64,000 bases of DNA from Desulfovibrio sp. (GTDB taxonomy: Bacteria > Desulfobacterota > Desulfovibrionia > Desulfovibrionales > Desulfovibrionaceae): the NCBI GenBank assembly GCA_016208105.1, contig JACQYS010000022.1:124001-188000 (forward strand), in the 5' to 3' direction. This document shows, one piece after another, positions 43,684-52,284 of this stretch. The position numbers and the translations under genes were made by a program. Numbering within the stretch: the first letter of the stretch is position 1; each line of letters opens with the position of its first letter. The notes beneath the pieces were generated by a model, which saw only the letters and a program-made list of their open reading frames with translations, was not told where the DNA came from and did not search any database.

Positions 43684-44324
43684 AGCAGGTCATGAAGAAT
43701 TTCCTGGCAGGCGGCATCTACGCCATCCTCTCCGAGGAACACTCCCTGGGCCGCTCCAACCTGGACGTGGCGGAAGAGCTTCTGCTGGCCGGGGTGAAGG
43801 TGGTCCAGTACCGGGAGAAGGACAAAAAAGCCGGGGCCATGTACGACGAGTGCCTTGTTCTTCGGGACATGACCCGCCAGGCCGGGGCCACGTTCATCAT
43901 AAACGACCATATTGACCTGGCCCTCCTGACGGAGGCCGACGGCGTGCACATCGGCCAGGAGGACCTGCCTCCGGCGGCTGTGCGCAAGCTCATAGGCCCA
44001 GGCAGAATCATCGGGCTCTCCACCCACGGCCCGGGCCAGGCCCGCGCGGCCCAGACCTCCGGGCTGGTGGACTACATCGGTGTGGGGCCCATCTTCGCCA
44101 CCAAGACCAAGAAGGACGTGTGCGACCCGGTGGGCTTCGAATACCTGGACTACGTGGTGGAGCACGTTCCCATGCCGTTCGTGGCCATCGGGGGCATCAA
44201 GGAAGGCAATCTGGCCGAGGTGCGAGGGCGCGGGGCCAGGATGGCGTGTCTGGTTACGGAAATAGTCGGAGCCGGGGACATAGCGGGCAAGGTCCGCTCG
44301 CTCCAGGCCATCATGAAAGGCTAG
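43680..44324 (+). CDS. thiE: Thiamine-phosphate synthase ThiE
   Basis: 214 residues, TIM-barrel, from a GTG at 43680 with GGAGG five bases upstream; it overlaps the thiF stop codon by three bases, so is coupled. Motifs are VVQYREKDKKAGAMYDECLV, INDHIDLALLTEADGVHIGQ with EDLPPAAVRKLIG, GLSTHGPGQA, YIGVGPIFATKTKKD and FVAIGGIKEGNL. It joins HMP pyrophosphate and thiazole phosphate. Last gene of the cluster. Confidence 0.96.
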   Translation: MKQVMKNFLAGGIYAILSEEHSLGRSNLDVAEELLLAGVKVVQYREKDKKAGAMYDECLVLRDMTRQAGATFIINDHIDLALLTEADGVHIGQEDLPPAAVRKLIGPGRIIGLSTHGPGQARAAQTSGLVDYIGVGPIFATKTKKDVCDPVGFEYLDYVVEHVPMPFVAIGGIKEGNLAEVRGRGARMACLVTEIVGAGDIAGKVRSLQAIMKG

Positions 44325-44461
44325 CTGCCTGCCCAAAAACTCCCGCTGGCGGCGTTGCCGCGACTGCGACGGTCGGCTTTAGAGCGGGCTGCTAATTCGG
44401 CTCGAGAGGTATCAACGCAACAAACGCCGGACACCTGCCCGGCAGTCACCTGGAGGAAGTC

Positions 44462-44812
44462 GTGGAGCTCAAGCAGTATTCATCCATAGAAGCGACGCAT
44501 TTCAACAACGAGGTGGCCAAGGGCGTGGCCGGGCGCGTGCTCATCGGCAAGGCCGACGGCGCGCCGAACTTCTGCATGCGCCTTTTCGAGATCGCCCCGG
44601 GCGGTCACACCCCCAAACATACCCACGCCTGGGAGCACGAGATGTTCTACCATTCGGGCCAGGGCGAGGTGTACGGCAACGGGAAATGGAACCCGGTCGG
44701 CCCCGGCAGCGTGGTGTACGTGAAGTCGGGTGAGGAGCACCAGATCAAGAATACCGGCAACGTTCCCCTGGTGGTGGTGTGCCTGGTGCCTTCTGGCGCA
44801 CCCGAACTGTAA
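44462..44812 (+). CDS. Small cupin-domain protein
   Basis: 116 residues, a single cupin barrel with GTG start behind GGAGGAAG. The metal motif 1 is GGHTPKHTHAWEHEMFYHSG (His, His, Glu ligands) and motif 2 is PGSVVYVKSGEEHQIKNTG (His). These small cupins bind a divalent metal; reactions vary and none can be named. It lies 13 bp before the cysteine hydrolase gene, so a shared transcript is likely. Confidence 0.88.
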   Translation: MELKQYSSIEATHFNNEVAKGVAGRVLIGKADGAPNFCMRLFEIAPGGHTPKHTHAWEHEMFYHSGQGEVYGNGKWNPVGPGSVVYVKSGEEHQIKNTGNVPLVVVCLVPSGAPEL

Positions 44813-44824
44813 GCGGATCATCAC

Positions 44825-45376
44825 ATGAACACGGCACTTATCGTTATCGACATCCAGAAGGACTATTTCCCGGGCGGGGCCATGGAACTCTCCGGTTCCG
44901 AGGCAGCCGCGGCCAAGGCCGGCCGGGCCCTGGGCTGGTTTCGGGAAAAGGGCTGGCCCGTTATTCACGTGCAGCATCTGTCCGTACGCCAGGGGGCGGG
45001 CTTCTTCATCCCCGGCACCCCCGGAGTGGAGTTCCACCCCTTCGTGGCCCCGCTTGAGGGCGAAACCGTTATCCAGAAGCATTTCCCCAATTCCTTCCGG
45101 GGTACCGGGCTGCAGGACAAGCTGGACGAGGCCAACGTGAAGCGGCTGGTGATAGCCGGCATGATGAGCCACATGTGCGTGGACGCCACCACCCGGGCCG
45201 CCTTCGACCTGGGCTACCAGTGCGTGGTCCTGGCCGACGCCTGCGCCACCCGCGAGCTTGAGTTCGGGCACGTCAAGGTGCCTGCCGCGCACGTGCACGC
45301 CTCGTTCATGGCAGCCTTGGGGGCCGTGTACGCCGAGGTAACCGGAGTGAAGGACATGGCGGGATCTTTGGTGTAA
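44825..45376 (+). CDS. Isochorismatase/nicotinamidase-like cysteine hydrolase
   Basis: 183 residues. The catalytic triad is Asp9 (LIVIDIQKDYFPGG), a central Lys (VIQKHFPNSFRGTGL) and the Cys in GMMSHMCVDATTRAAFDLGY. These hydrolases cleave amides or vinyl ethers through a cysteine; nicotinamidase and N-carbamoyl hydrolases are examples. The zinc-binding Asp-x-His of nicotinamidase is not evident, so I do not assign that activity. It is paired with the cupin gene. Confidence 0.88.
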   Translation: MNTALIVIDIQKDYFPGGAMELSGSEAAAAKAGRALGWFREKGWPVIHVQHLSVRQGAGFFIPGTPGVEFHPFVAPLEGETVIQKHFPNSFRGTGLQDKLDEANVKRLVIAGMMSHMCVDATTRAAFDLGYQCVVLADACATRELEFGHVKVPAAHVHASFMAALGAVYAEVTGVKDMAGSLV

Positions 45377-45446
45377 GACCCCAGTTGGTTGACCCGCACA
45401 GGCAATTGATGCAAAGAACCCGTCCCCGGCGGACGCCCCTCTCAAG

Positions 45447-45484
45447 GGGATTCAAAAGGCGATCCCTTTTGCCGCCGGAGGCCT
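45447..45484 (-). repeat. Dispersed palindromic repeat, copy R4 (inverted)
   Basis: Read on + it is GGGATTC, core CAAAAGG-CGAT-CCCTTTTG, then CCGCCGGAGGCCT: the reverse complement of the family, with compensating changes in the two arms. It lies between the cysteine hydrolase gene and der. Confidence 0.8.
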
Positions 45485-45504
45485 AACCCGGGACACACTC
45501 CACC

Positions 45505-47001
45505 ATGCCAGCCACCGTAGCCATCATCGGGCGCCCCAATGTGGGCAAGTCCACCCTGTTCAACCGGCTCCTGCACAAGCGCAAAGCCATCACCCACGAC
45601 CTTCCCGGCGTCACCCGGGACAGGTTGGAAGGCCATGCCGTGCTGGCCGGTGTACCCGTCGTCCTGATCGACACTGGCGGCATGACCCTGGACGATCCGC
45701 AGGGTCTGGAGCTCGATGTTCTCGAACAGGCGCGGCGCGCCGTGGAGGCCGCCCATCTGGTCCTTTTTGTGGTGGATGGCCGCGAAGGCCTGACCAGCGA
45801 GGACGAGCGCGTGGCCAAGCTTTTGCGCCAGTCCGGGAAGCCGGTGCTGGTGGCGGTGAACAAGGTGGACGGAGGCGAAAAGGAAGGGCTCTACACGGCG
45901 GACTTCCACTCCCTGGGCCTCGACCAGACCCCGGTCTCGGCCGAGCACGGCTTCGGCATGCGCACCATGGTGGACGAGATCGTATCCCGCCTGCCGGAGG
46001 TGGACGAACCCGAGGTCAAGCTGGCCACGGAGCTGACCTTCTCCATGCTGGGCCGCCCCAACGCGGGCAAGAGCTCCATAATTAACGCCCTGGTGGGAGA
46101 CGAGCGCCTGATCGTCAGCGAACAGGCCGGGACCACCCGCGACGCCATTGACGTGCATTTCGAGAAGGACGGCAAGCACTACATCTTCGTGGACACTGCC
46201 GGAGTCCGGCGCAAGACCAGGATCGAGGACCAGCTCGAGCGCATATCAAGCCTTACCGCCCTGGGCAGCGGCAAGCGCTCCGACGTGACCATCCTGGTGA
46301 TCGACGGTCCGGGCGGCCTGGCCATGCAGGACAAGCGCCTCATCGCCTACCTGGACAAGGAGAAGGTTCCCTTCCTCATCGCCATCAACAAGACGGACCT
46401 GGTGGATGCCAAGGGGCTTGCCGCACTCAAGCAGGAGATGAGCCAGGAACTTCGCATCTGCCCGCACGTGCCGGTGCTCTTCGTCTCGGCAGCCACCCGC
46501 AAGGGGTTGCGGGACGTGCTGCCCACGGCCCAGGTTATCCGCAACGAATGCCATATCCGGGTGGGCACCGGCGAATTGAACAGGCTCCTGCGCGAGGCCC
46601 TGGAGCGCCACCAGCCGCCGCTGGTGAAGGGCAAGCGGCCCAAGTTCTACTATCTCACCCAGACCGCCACGGTCCCGGCCACCTTCGTTTTCTTCGTCAA
46701 CGACCCAGAGCGCATCAAGGCCAGTTACGCCAGATTCCTGGAGAACCAACTGCGCAAGCTTTTCGGCATACGCCATGCGCCCGTGAAGCTTCTGTTCAGG
46801 GGAAGCCGCCAGAAGGCCGAGGACGGCTCGCTCATCACCAGGGCCAAGCCGCCCACGCCCAGGCCTGGGAAAGGGAAGTCGTATCAGGAGAAGGCCAGGG
46901 AATCGAAGGAGAGTCAGTTCAGGTCGGGTTCGCCCAAGGCGAGTGGTACGAAGCGGAAACCGTCGAAATCGAGCCCGTCGAAGTCGAGCCGGAAAGGCTA
47001 G
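45505..47001 (+). CDS. der: Ribosome biogenesis GTPase Der (EngA)
   Basis: 498 residues with two G domains in tandem. G1 motifs are IGRPNVGKSTLFNRL (near residue 8) and LGRPNAGKSSIINALVG (near residue 179); G3 motifs are DTGG and DTAGV; G4 motifs are NKVDG and NKTDL. The C-terminal KH-like domain (PKFYYLTQTATVPATFVFFV) is followed by a 60-residue Lys/Ser/Pro-rich tail (KRKPSKSSPSKSSRKG) that is longer than usual and likely disordered and RNA-contacting. Der acts in 50S assembly. Confidence 0.97.
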   Translation: MPATVAIIGRPNVGKSTLFNRLLHKRKAITHDLPGVTRDRLEGHAVLAGVPVVLIDTGGMTLDDPQGLELDVLEQARRAVEAAHLVLFVVDGREGLTSEDERVAKLLRQSGKPVLVAVNKVDGGEKEGLYTADFHSLGLDQTPVSAEHGFGMRTMVDEIVSRLPEVDEPEVKLATELTFSMLGRPNAGKSSIINALVGDERLIVSEQAGTTRDAIDVHFEKDGKHYIFVDTAGVRRKTRIEDQLERISSLTALGSGKRSDVTILVIDGPGGLAMQDKRLIAYLDKEKVPFLIAINKTDLVDAKGLAALKQEMSQELRICPHVPVLFVSAATRKGLRDVLPTAQVIRNECHIRVGTGELNRLLREALERHQPPLVKGKRPKFYYLTQTATVPATFVFFVNDPERIKASYARFLENQLRKLFGIRHAPVKLLFRGSRQKAEDGSLITRAKPPTPRPGKGKSYQEKARESKESQFRSGSPKASGTKRKPSKSSPSKSSRKG

Positions 47002-47030
47002 AGCACGTTTTACGTGCGGTGAAGATTGAA

Positions 47031-47062
47031 GGCCCGGCGTGATGTCATGTCACTGCCGGGCC
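47031..47062. terminator. Bidirectional terminator-like hairpin between der and the MFS gene
   Basis: GGCCCGGC (47031-47038) pairs with GCCGGGCC (47055-47062), and an inner GTGA/TCAC extends it. It overlaps the end of the convergent MFS gene (stop at 47050). T-runs are absent. A smaller hairpin, GCACGT/ACGTGC, follows der at 47003-47017. Confidence 0.6.
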
Positions 47063-48411
47063 GTTCGCATTGATACCACGGCTCCGGCCAGCGAAACCAC
47101 CCCGAAAAGCAGGAAGCACGCTCCCAGGGCGCTTACGATCTCCGGTCCGGCCTGGGCGGCTTGCGCCCCCACTCCGTAGACCGCCAGCACCACCCCGGTA
47201 AGCGACAGCGATAGGCACATGCCAAGCCCCCGCATGGTGGCCAAAAGCCCCGAGGCCAGCCCCATGTGCGGGGGGTCGATGCTTCGCATGATGGCATTGA
47301 TGTTGGGGGAGACGAACAGAGCGAACCCGAACCCGACTACGGCCAGCAGACCGGCCACCCAGGCCGGGCCGACCGCAAGCCCGTGCAGCGAAAAGGCGAT
47401 CAGGCCACCCCCCAGAAGAACCAGACCGACAGCGCTCACCTTTTCCGGCATGAACCTGTCGGACAGCCGACCGGCCAGGGGGGACACCAGGGTGAGAACA
47501 GCGGGCTGCACCAGCAGCAGCGCCCCCGCATCCTTTGCCGGCAACCCCATCACGTTCTGCAAGAGAAGGCTCGCCAGAAAGCCCATGGAAAAACCGGCAG
47601 TGAAGCCCAGTGTCGAAGTGAGGTTGGCCAGGGTGAATGCCCTGTTGCCCCGAAGATAAGCCAGATCCACCAGCGGGTGCTCCTGGCGCAGTTCCACCCG
47701 GCGAAACCAGGCGAACAGGGCCAGGGAGAGAAGAATCAGAACGGCTCCGGACCAGGAAGGGACCTGGGAAATGCCCAGTATGAGAGCCAGGATCGCCGGG
47801 AGGTAGAGCGCTATACCGCGCACATCCACTGGGGTGGATGTGCGGGTTTCCCGCTGCGAAAACCCCTTGTGAATAAGAATCATGGCCGCGATTCCGGCTA
47901 CCGCTGAAGCGAAGAAGATCACCCGCCAGGACAGCCAGGAGGTGAGCGCCCCGCCCGCCAGCGGCCCAAGGGCAAGCCCCGCGTAGATGAAGGTGACGTT
48001 CACGCCCAGGGCGCGGCCAGTGCGTTCAGGCGGCACGATGGAGACCAGGATGGCCGCGCTGACACCGAAGGTCATGGCGTCTCCCACGCCCTGTAAGGCC
48101 CGAGCGGCCAGCAGGAACCACTTGCCTTGGGCGAGCGCGGCCATAAGCGAGCTTGCAGCGAACAGCAGGCTCCCGGCCATGAACACGTTCTTGCGGCCGA
48201 CCTTGTCCGAGAGGCGGCTGAAGGGCAGGTTGCAGCCCGTGGAAAAAAGCAGGTGGGCCATCATCACCAGCACCATGTCCTGGGCCGTGAAGCTGAACTC
48301 GTGGCCGATGGTGGGGATAGCCACGGAAAGGGCGCCATAGAGAAACGGGGTCAGAAAGGATGCCAGCCCCACGGCTGCCTGCGCGGCAAAGGATCGGCGT
48401 GCGGCATCCAT
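47050..48411 (-). CDS. MFS transporter, DHA2-like multidrug efflux type
   Basis: 453 residues from the ATG at 48411 (AGGAGA upstream), with about 14 predicted membrane helices. The A-loop motif SRLSDKVGRKNVFMAGSLLF between TM2 and TM3 and the TM5 motif GVNVTFIYAGLALGPLAGG (motif C of drug/H+ antiporters) are clear. A second SDRFMPEK loop marks the half repeat. It likely exports small molecules using the proton gradient; substrate unknown. It is transcribed toward der and shares the palindrome-rich region 48412-48753 with metG. Confidence 0.9.
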   Translation of the reverse strand: MDAARRSFAAQAAVGLASFLTPFLYGALSVAIPTIGHEFSFTAQDMVLVMMAHLLFSTGCNLPFSRLSDKVGRKNVFMAGSLLFAASSLMAALAQGKWFLLAARALQGVGDAMTFGVSAAILVSIVPPERTGRALGVNVTFIYAGLALGPLAGGALTSWLSWRVIFFASAVAGIAAMILIHKGFSQRETRTSTPVDVRGIALYLPAILALILGISQVPSWSGAVLILLSLALFAWFRRVELRQEHPLVDLAYLRGNRAFTLANLTSTLGFTAGFSMGFLASLLLQNVMGLPAKDAGALLLVQPAVLTLVSPLAGRLSDRFMPEKVSAVGLVLLGGGLIAFSLHGLAVGPAWVAGLLAVVGFGFALFVSPNINAIMRSIDPPHMGLASGLLATMRGLGMCLSLSLTGVVLAVYGVGAQAAQAGPEIVSALGACFLLFGVVSLAGAVVSMRTARQ

Positions 48412-48465
48412 GAGGTGTCTCCTGCTGGAGGTGAGGAGCTGTTTCGTGTTCGTGGGTGGAGTTAG

Positions 48466-48530
48466 CAAGGGCTCAGCCCTTGACCCGGCAGGGCTCCGCC
48501 CTGCACCCGCCAGGGGGATGATCCCCCTGG
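48466..48530. repeat. Three tandem perfect hairpins
   Basis: CAAGGGCT/AGCCCTTG (48466-48482), GCAGGGC/GCCCTGC (48488-48504) and CCAGGGGGAT/ATCCCCCTGG (48510-48530) follow each other with 5-base spacers. They lie upstream of the MFS gene in the 342-bp gap to metG. No gene is seen in the gap. Confidence 0.88.
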
Positions 48531-48590
48531 ACCCTCAGTGGGGTCTACGAGGGCCGGGCGTTGCTGCTGCGCTGGGCGGCAGTACGAATG

Positions 48591-48649
48591 CCGCGAGAAT
48601 CGCGCAAAGCCGCGATCCTCGCGGCGCACGCCACGGCACTTCGTGCCGT
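48591..48649. repeat. Two further hairpins in the MFS-metG gap
   Basis: CCGCGAGAATCGCG (48591-48604) pairs with CGCGATCCTCGCGG (48611-48624) with one mismatch, and ACGGCAC/GTGCCGT (48633-48639 with 48643-48649) has a TTC loop, followed by AATTTAAC. Confidence 0.8.
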
Positions 48650-48696
48650 AATTTAACAATACTCCAGTACATGCATCGATCGACGCGAAGCCGCTG

Positions 48697-48736
48697 GGGA
48701 TTCCAAAGGGACGAAGTCCCTTTGGCCGCCGGAGGC
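48697..48736 (-). repeat. Dispersed palindromic repeat, copy R5 (inverted)
   Basis: Read on +: GGGATTC, core CCAAAGGG-ACGAAGT-CCCTTTGG, CCGCCGGAGGC, preceded by the inverted GCGAAGCCG tail seen in R2 and R3. It begins 17 bp after the metG stop codon; relative to metG it has the same orientation as R2 and R3 have to their upstream genes. Confidence 0.85.
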
Positions 48737-48753
48737 ATATTCTCTTGTCTTCT

Positions 48754-50700
48754 CTACGAGACGGCGCTCCCGGGCTTCACCTGCGCAGACGGGGCCAGCA
48801 GTTCCAGGCCGCCTTCGCGCTTCACGGCCAGGATCATGCCTTGCGACTCCACGCCGCGCAGCTTGCGGGGCTTCAAGTTGGCCACGACCACCACCTGCCT
48901 GCCCACCAGATCCTCGGGCTTCCAGAACTCGGCGATGCCCGCCACCACCTGGCGCGGCTCGGCGTCGCCCGAGTCGAGCTTCACCAAGAGGAGCTTGTCG
49001 GCCTTGGGCACGGGCTCGGCGGAGATAACCGTTGCTACCCGCAGTTCGATCTTCTGGAAATCCTCGAAGTCGATGGGGTCCTTGGGGCCTTGGGGCGCGG
49101 CCTGGGCGGGTGTAGCCTTGGCTTTGGCGTCCTGCTTGGCCTTGGGTGCGGCTTCGGCCTGTACAGGTGGCTCGGCGCGGGGGAACAGGTTGGAGGCCTT
49201 GGCCACTTCGGTGCCTGCGGAGAGCTGTCCCCAGCATTCGGCTTCCATGGGGAGGTTGAGCGAAGCCGGGGCGTCGGTCACGCCGAGCTGGGCCAGCATG
49301 GCCGAGGCCGCCTCGGGCATCACCGGCCAGAGATGCACGGCCACTTTGCGCATGCATTCGAGCACGCTGTACATGACTGTGGCCAGCCGGGACCCGTTGT
49401 TCTCCTTGTGGAGGCTCCAGGGGGCCTGGGTGTCTATGTACTTATTGAGCCCGCGCACCAGCTCCCACAGTGCTTCCAGTGCCTTGGCGGTCTGGAAGCG
49501 TTCGAAGAGGCGCTGGTAGTTCAGGCAGGCGTCCTTGGCCATGAGCATGAGTTCCTCTTCGTCGGGGCCGCCAAGGCCTGCCTGGGGGATGCTCCCGCCG
49601 AAATACTTGTGGGTCATGGCCAGGGTGCGGCTGAAGAGGTTGCCCAGGTCGTTGGCCAGGTCGGAGTTGAAACGGCCGCACAGGGCCTCCTCGGAGAAGG
49701 AGGAGTCGTAGCCGAAGGTCATCTCCCGCATCAGGAAGTAGCGGAAGCCCGACAGGCCGTATTTCTCCACCAGGGAGAGCGGCTCCACCACGTTGCCCAG
49801 GGACTTGGACATCTTGGTGTCCTTCACCAGCCAGTAGCCGTGGACGTTCAGGTGCTGGAAAGGCTCCAACCCCATGGCCTTGAGCATGGTGGGCCAGAAC
49901 ACCGCGTGGGGCTTTAAAATGTCCTTGGCGATGAGGTGGTTGGCCGCGGGCCAGAATTTGGCCATCATGTCGCCTGCTGGCCAGTCCAGGGCGCTTAAGT
50001 AGTTGAGTAGGGCGTCGAACCAGACATAGGCCACGTAGTCGGTGTCGAAGGGCAGCTCCACGCCCCAGTCCAGGCGGGTCTTCGGCCGGGAGATGCACAG
50101 GTCCTCGAGCGCTCCCGATTCGAGCAGGGCAACCACCTCGTTGCGGTACTGCTCGGGGCGGATGAAGTCGGGATTGGCCTTGATGTGGTCCAGGAGCCAG
50201 TCCTGGTATTTGTTCATCCTGAAGAAGTAGTTCTTCTCGGCGATGTATTCGGGCTTTGTTTTGTGGTCCGGGCACAGGCCGTCCACCAGCTCCTTTTCAG
50301 TGTAGAACCGCTCGCACCCGAAGCAGTAGTGCCCGCCGTATTCGCCGAAGTAGATGTCCCCGGAGTCGTAGACCTGCTGCAGGGCTTTCTGCACCAGGCG
50401 TTTGTGCTCCGGGTTCGTGGTGCGGATAAACTGCGAGTATTCCACCCCGAGGTGCGGCCAGAGGTCCTTGAAGATGCCGCTTATTTCGTCGCAGTAGAGC
50501 TGGGGGGACTTGCCTGCCGCCTGGGCCGCCTTGACGATCTTGTCGCCGTGCTCGTCCGTGCCGGTGAGAAAGTGGACCTGGCGTCCCATGAGCCGGTTGA
50601 ACCGGGCCATGCAGTCCGCAAGGATGGTTGTATGGGCATGCCCCAGGTGCGGGCGCGCGTTGACGTAATAGATCGGCGTGGTGATGTAGAAGCGTTCCAC
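48754..50700 (-). CDS. metG: Methionyl-tRNA synthetase
   Basis: 648 residues. The class I motif is HLGH at residues 18-21 (TPIYYVNARPHLGHAHT) and the KMSKS loop is in DTKMSKSLGNVVE. A zinc-knuckle-like region GGHYCFGCERFYTEKEL with CPDH is present. The last about 110 residues are the tRNA-binding dimerisation domain (EDFQKIELRVATVISAEPV and PRKLRGVESQGMILAV), separated by a Lys/Ala/Pro linker. A GTG start at 50700 has GGAG eight bases upstream, within the end of the ricT-like gene two bases away, so the two are coupled. Confidence 0.98.
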   Translation of the reverse strand: MERFYITTPIYYVNARPHLGHAHTTILADCMARFNRLMGRQVHFLTGTDEHGDKIVKAAQAAGKSPQLYCDEISGIFKDLWPHLGVEYSQFIRTTNPEHKRLVQKALQQVYDSGDIYFGEYGGHYCFGCERFYTEKELVDGLCPDHKTKPEYIAEKNYFFRMNKYQDWLLDHIKANPDFIRPEQYRNEVVALLESGALEDLCISRPKTRLDWGVELPFDTDYVAYVWFDALLNYLSALDWPAGDMMAKFWPAANHLIAKDILKPHAVFWPTMLKAMGLEPFQHLNVHGYWLVKDTKMSKSLGNVVEPLSLVEKYGLSGFRYFLMREMTFGYDSSFSEEALCGRFNSDLANDLGNLFSRTLAMTHKYFGGSIPQAGLGGPDEEELMLMAKDACLNYQRLFERFQTAKALEALWELVRGLNKYIDTQAPWSLHKENNGSRLATVMYSVLECMRKVAVHLWPVMPEAASAMLAQLGVTDAPASLNLPMEAECWGQLSAGTEVAKASNLFPRAEPPVQAEAAPKAKQDAKAKATPAQAAPQGPKDPIDFEDFQKIELRVATVISAEPVPKADKLLLVKLDSGDAEPRQVVAGIAEFWKPEDLVGRQVVVVANLKPRKLRGVESQGMILAVKREGGLELLAPSAQVKPGSAVS

Positions 50701-50702
50701 GG

Positions 50703-51785
50703 CTATTCTCCGGAATCGTTCGTTGGTGCCGGGCCGCCCTCGGGACGCCTTGGCTTGGGCTTGCGTTTGCGTTTGCGCTTTGTGCGGGCCTGCTGCGCGT
50801 TTTCTGGCTGGCCTTCGGCCACAACCTCTCCATCATCGCCATCAGTGGACAGCGCCTCTTCGGGTGAAGCGGCTTGGGGCGATTCCTGCGCAGGCGCGGG
50901 CTGCTGTGTGGGGGCTTGCCTGTGCTGCTGGGGCGGGCGCTGCATGGGCGGCTGTTGCGGCGTGATGTAGGGGGTCCAGGTTTCCCCGGCGATGGCGCGC
51001 CACTCGTCCAGGGTCATTTCCTTTTCCTCACCGTGTTCGGTGTAGACGGAAAGGGCCTCCCGGAAGAGGTTGGAACGCAGTATCTTCATGGGCCCCTGGC
51101 TGGTCTGGTACTTCTTGCCGATCTTGGGGCAGCGCCGCTGGAACTCCTCGTAGGTGCCCTGCTCATAGGCCAGGCAGCAGAGCAGCCTGCCGCACATTCC
51201 GGAAATCTTCGAAGGGTTCAAAAAGAGGTTCTGTTCCTTGGCCATCTTGATGGTCACAGGCTGGAACTTGCGGATGAACCTGGCGCAGCAGCACATCTGC
51301 CCGCAGTTGCCGATGGCGCCGATCATCTGGGTTTCGTGGCGCACGCCTATCTGGCGCAGCTCGATGCGGGTGCGGTACGCCTTGACCAGGTCCTTCACCA
51401 GCTCCCTGAAGTCGATGCGCCCCGGGGCCGTGAAGAAGAAGATCATCTTGGAGCGGTCCTGGAGAATCTCCACATCCACGAGCTTCATGTCCAGGTTGCG
51501 CTCGCCTATGCACTGGCGGCAGTGGCGGATGGCTTCGCGGGCCAGGTCGCGGTTTTCGGAATGCTGGACCATGTCTTCGTCGTCCGCGGTGCGGAATATG
51601 GGCTTTAGTTCGCCATGCTCGCTGTCCGCGGGTAAAGAATCCTGGACGCTGGCCACGCGGGCCATGGCCGTGCCTTGTTCGGTCTTGACCAGCACGTACT
51701 CACCGACCTGCACATCAAACGATGCTGAGTCGTAGTAGTAGATTTGGCCGTTATCCCGGAACCTCAGTCCCAGAGTGGTGCTCAT
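50703..51785 (-). CDS. ricT: PSP1-domain protein, RicT/YaaT-like
   Basis: 360 residues from the ATG at 51785. The N-terminal 270 residues are the PSP1 domain: GEYVLVKTEQGTAMARV, MIFFFTAPGRIDFRELVKDL, then the cysteine-rich GNCGQMCCCARFIRKFQPVT and SGMCGRLLCCLAYEQGTYEE, which binds Fe-S clusters in RicT of B. subtilis. The C-terminal 90 residues are Pro/Gln/Glu-rich and end in a basic KRKRKRKPKPRRPEG tail. RicT works in RNA-processing/phosphorelay complexes in Bacillus; here the partner genes are not visible. It is upstream of metG and coupled to it. Confidence 0.9.
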   Translation of the reverse strand: MSTTLGLRFRDNGQIYYYDSASFDVQVGEYVLVKTEQGTAMARVASVQDSLPADSEHGELKPIFRTADDEDMVQHSENRDLAREAIRHCRQCIGERNLDMKLVDVEILQDRSKMIFFFTAPGRIDFRELVKDLVKAYRTRIELRQIGVRHETQMIGAIGNCGQMCCCARFIRKFQPVTIKMAKEQNLFLNPSKISGMCGRLLCCLAYEQGTYEEFQRRCPKIGKKYQTSQGPMKILRSNLFREALSVYTEHGEEKEMTLDEWRAIAGETWTPYITPQQPPMQRPPQQHRQAPTQQPAPAQESPQAASPEEALSTDGDDGEVVAEGQPENAQQARTKRKRKRKPKPRRPEGGPAPTNDSGE

Positions 51786-52158
51786 GGTCGTATCCAGATC
51801 GCCGCATTGGGGCGGTTGAAGATGTGATGAACAAGTTACAATAGCGTAAGCGGGCGCGAACTTCAAATACCCGCTTCGTAAGCGGGATGCTTGCCGAGCC
51901 GGATGTGGCTCCAGGCATGCCTGGGGAGTGTTCCCAGGCGAGGAGCCGGGAATCTGGCGCAGTTATCAAGGCAGAGGCATCTCTAAACCCTGAAAACAGC
52001 GGGGACCAAAGATAAATCAACGGTGTTTCAAGGTGTTGGGAATGAAATGACCAGAATTGTGGCAGTGCATGGAAAAAATCGACGTCATTTGTTGACAACC
52101 CCCATTCGAAGGCGTAAATCCCGCTTCCGCGCTGACGGGAAACCCGGAAGCGAAGAGT
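51786..52158. other. Non-coding gap between the ricT-like gene and tRNA-Lys
   Basis: No gene is seen in these 373 bp. It holds a CCCGCTT/AAGCGGG hairpin (about 51880-51896), a CCAGGCATGCCTGG palindrome (about 51912-51925), the tRNA promoter at 52092-52120, and a CGCTTCCG/CGGAAGCG hairpin (52122-52129 with 52147-52154) just before the tRNA. Confidence 0.6.
52092..52120 (+). promoter_or_regulatory. Putative sigma-70 promoter of tRNA-Lys
   Basis: A perfect TTGACA (52092-52097), 17 bases, then TAAATC (52115-52120), followed by a GC-rich discriminator. The tRNA begins 38 bp further on. Confidence 0.65.
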
Positions 52159-52234
<76 letters not shown>

Positions 52235-52242
52235 GCGATTTC

Positions 52243-52284
52243 AAGGGGTTACGGTTTGAACCGTAACCCCTTTGTCGTTTCTTT
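52243..52284 (+). terminator. Intrinsic terminator of tRNA-Lys
   Basis: AAGGGGTTACGGTT (52243-52256) and AACCGTAACCCCTT (52259-52272) form a perfect 14-bp inverted repeat, followed by TGTCGTTTCTTTC. Confidence 0.88.

Noticed and set aside
44825-45376. Naming the cysteine hydrolase pncA (nicotinamidase)
   Set aside because: The metal-binding Asp-x-His motif of nicotinamidases is not evident, so only the hydrolase family is claimed.
12149-48736. A CRISPR array from the repeated palindromes
   Set aside because: The copies are single, far apart, in both orientations and without spacers of even length.
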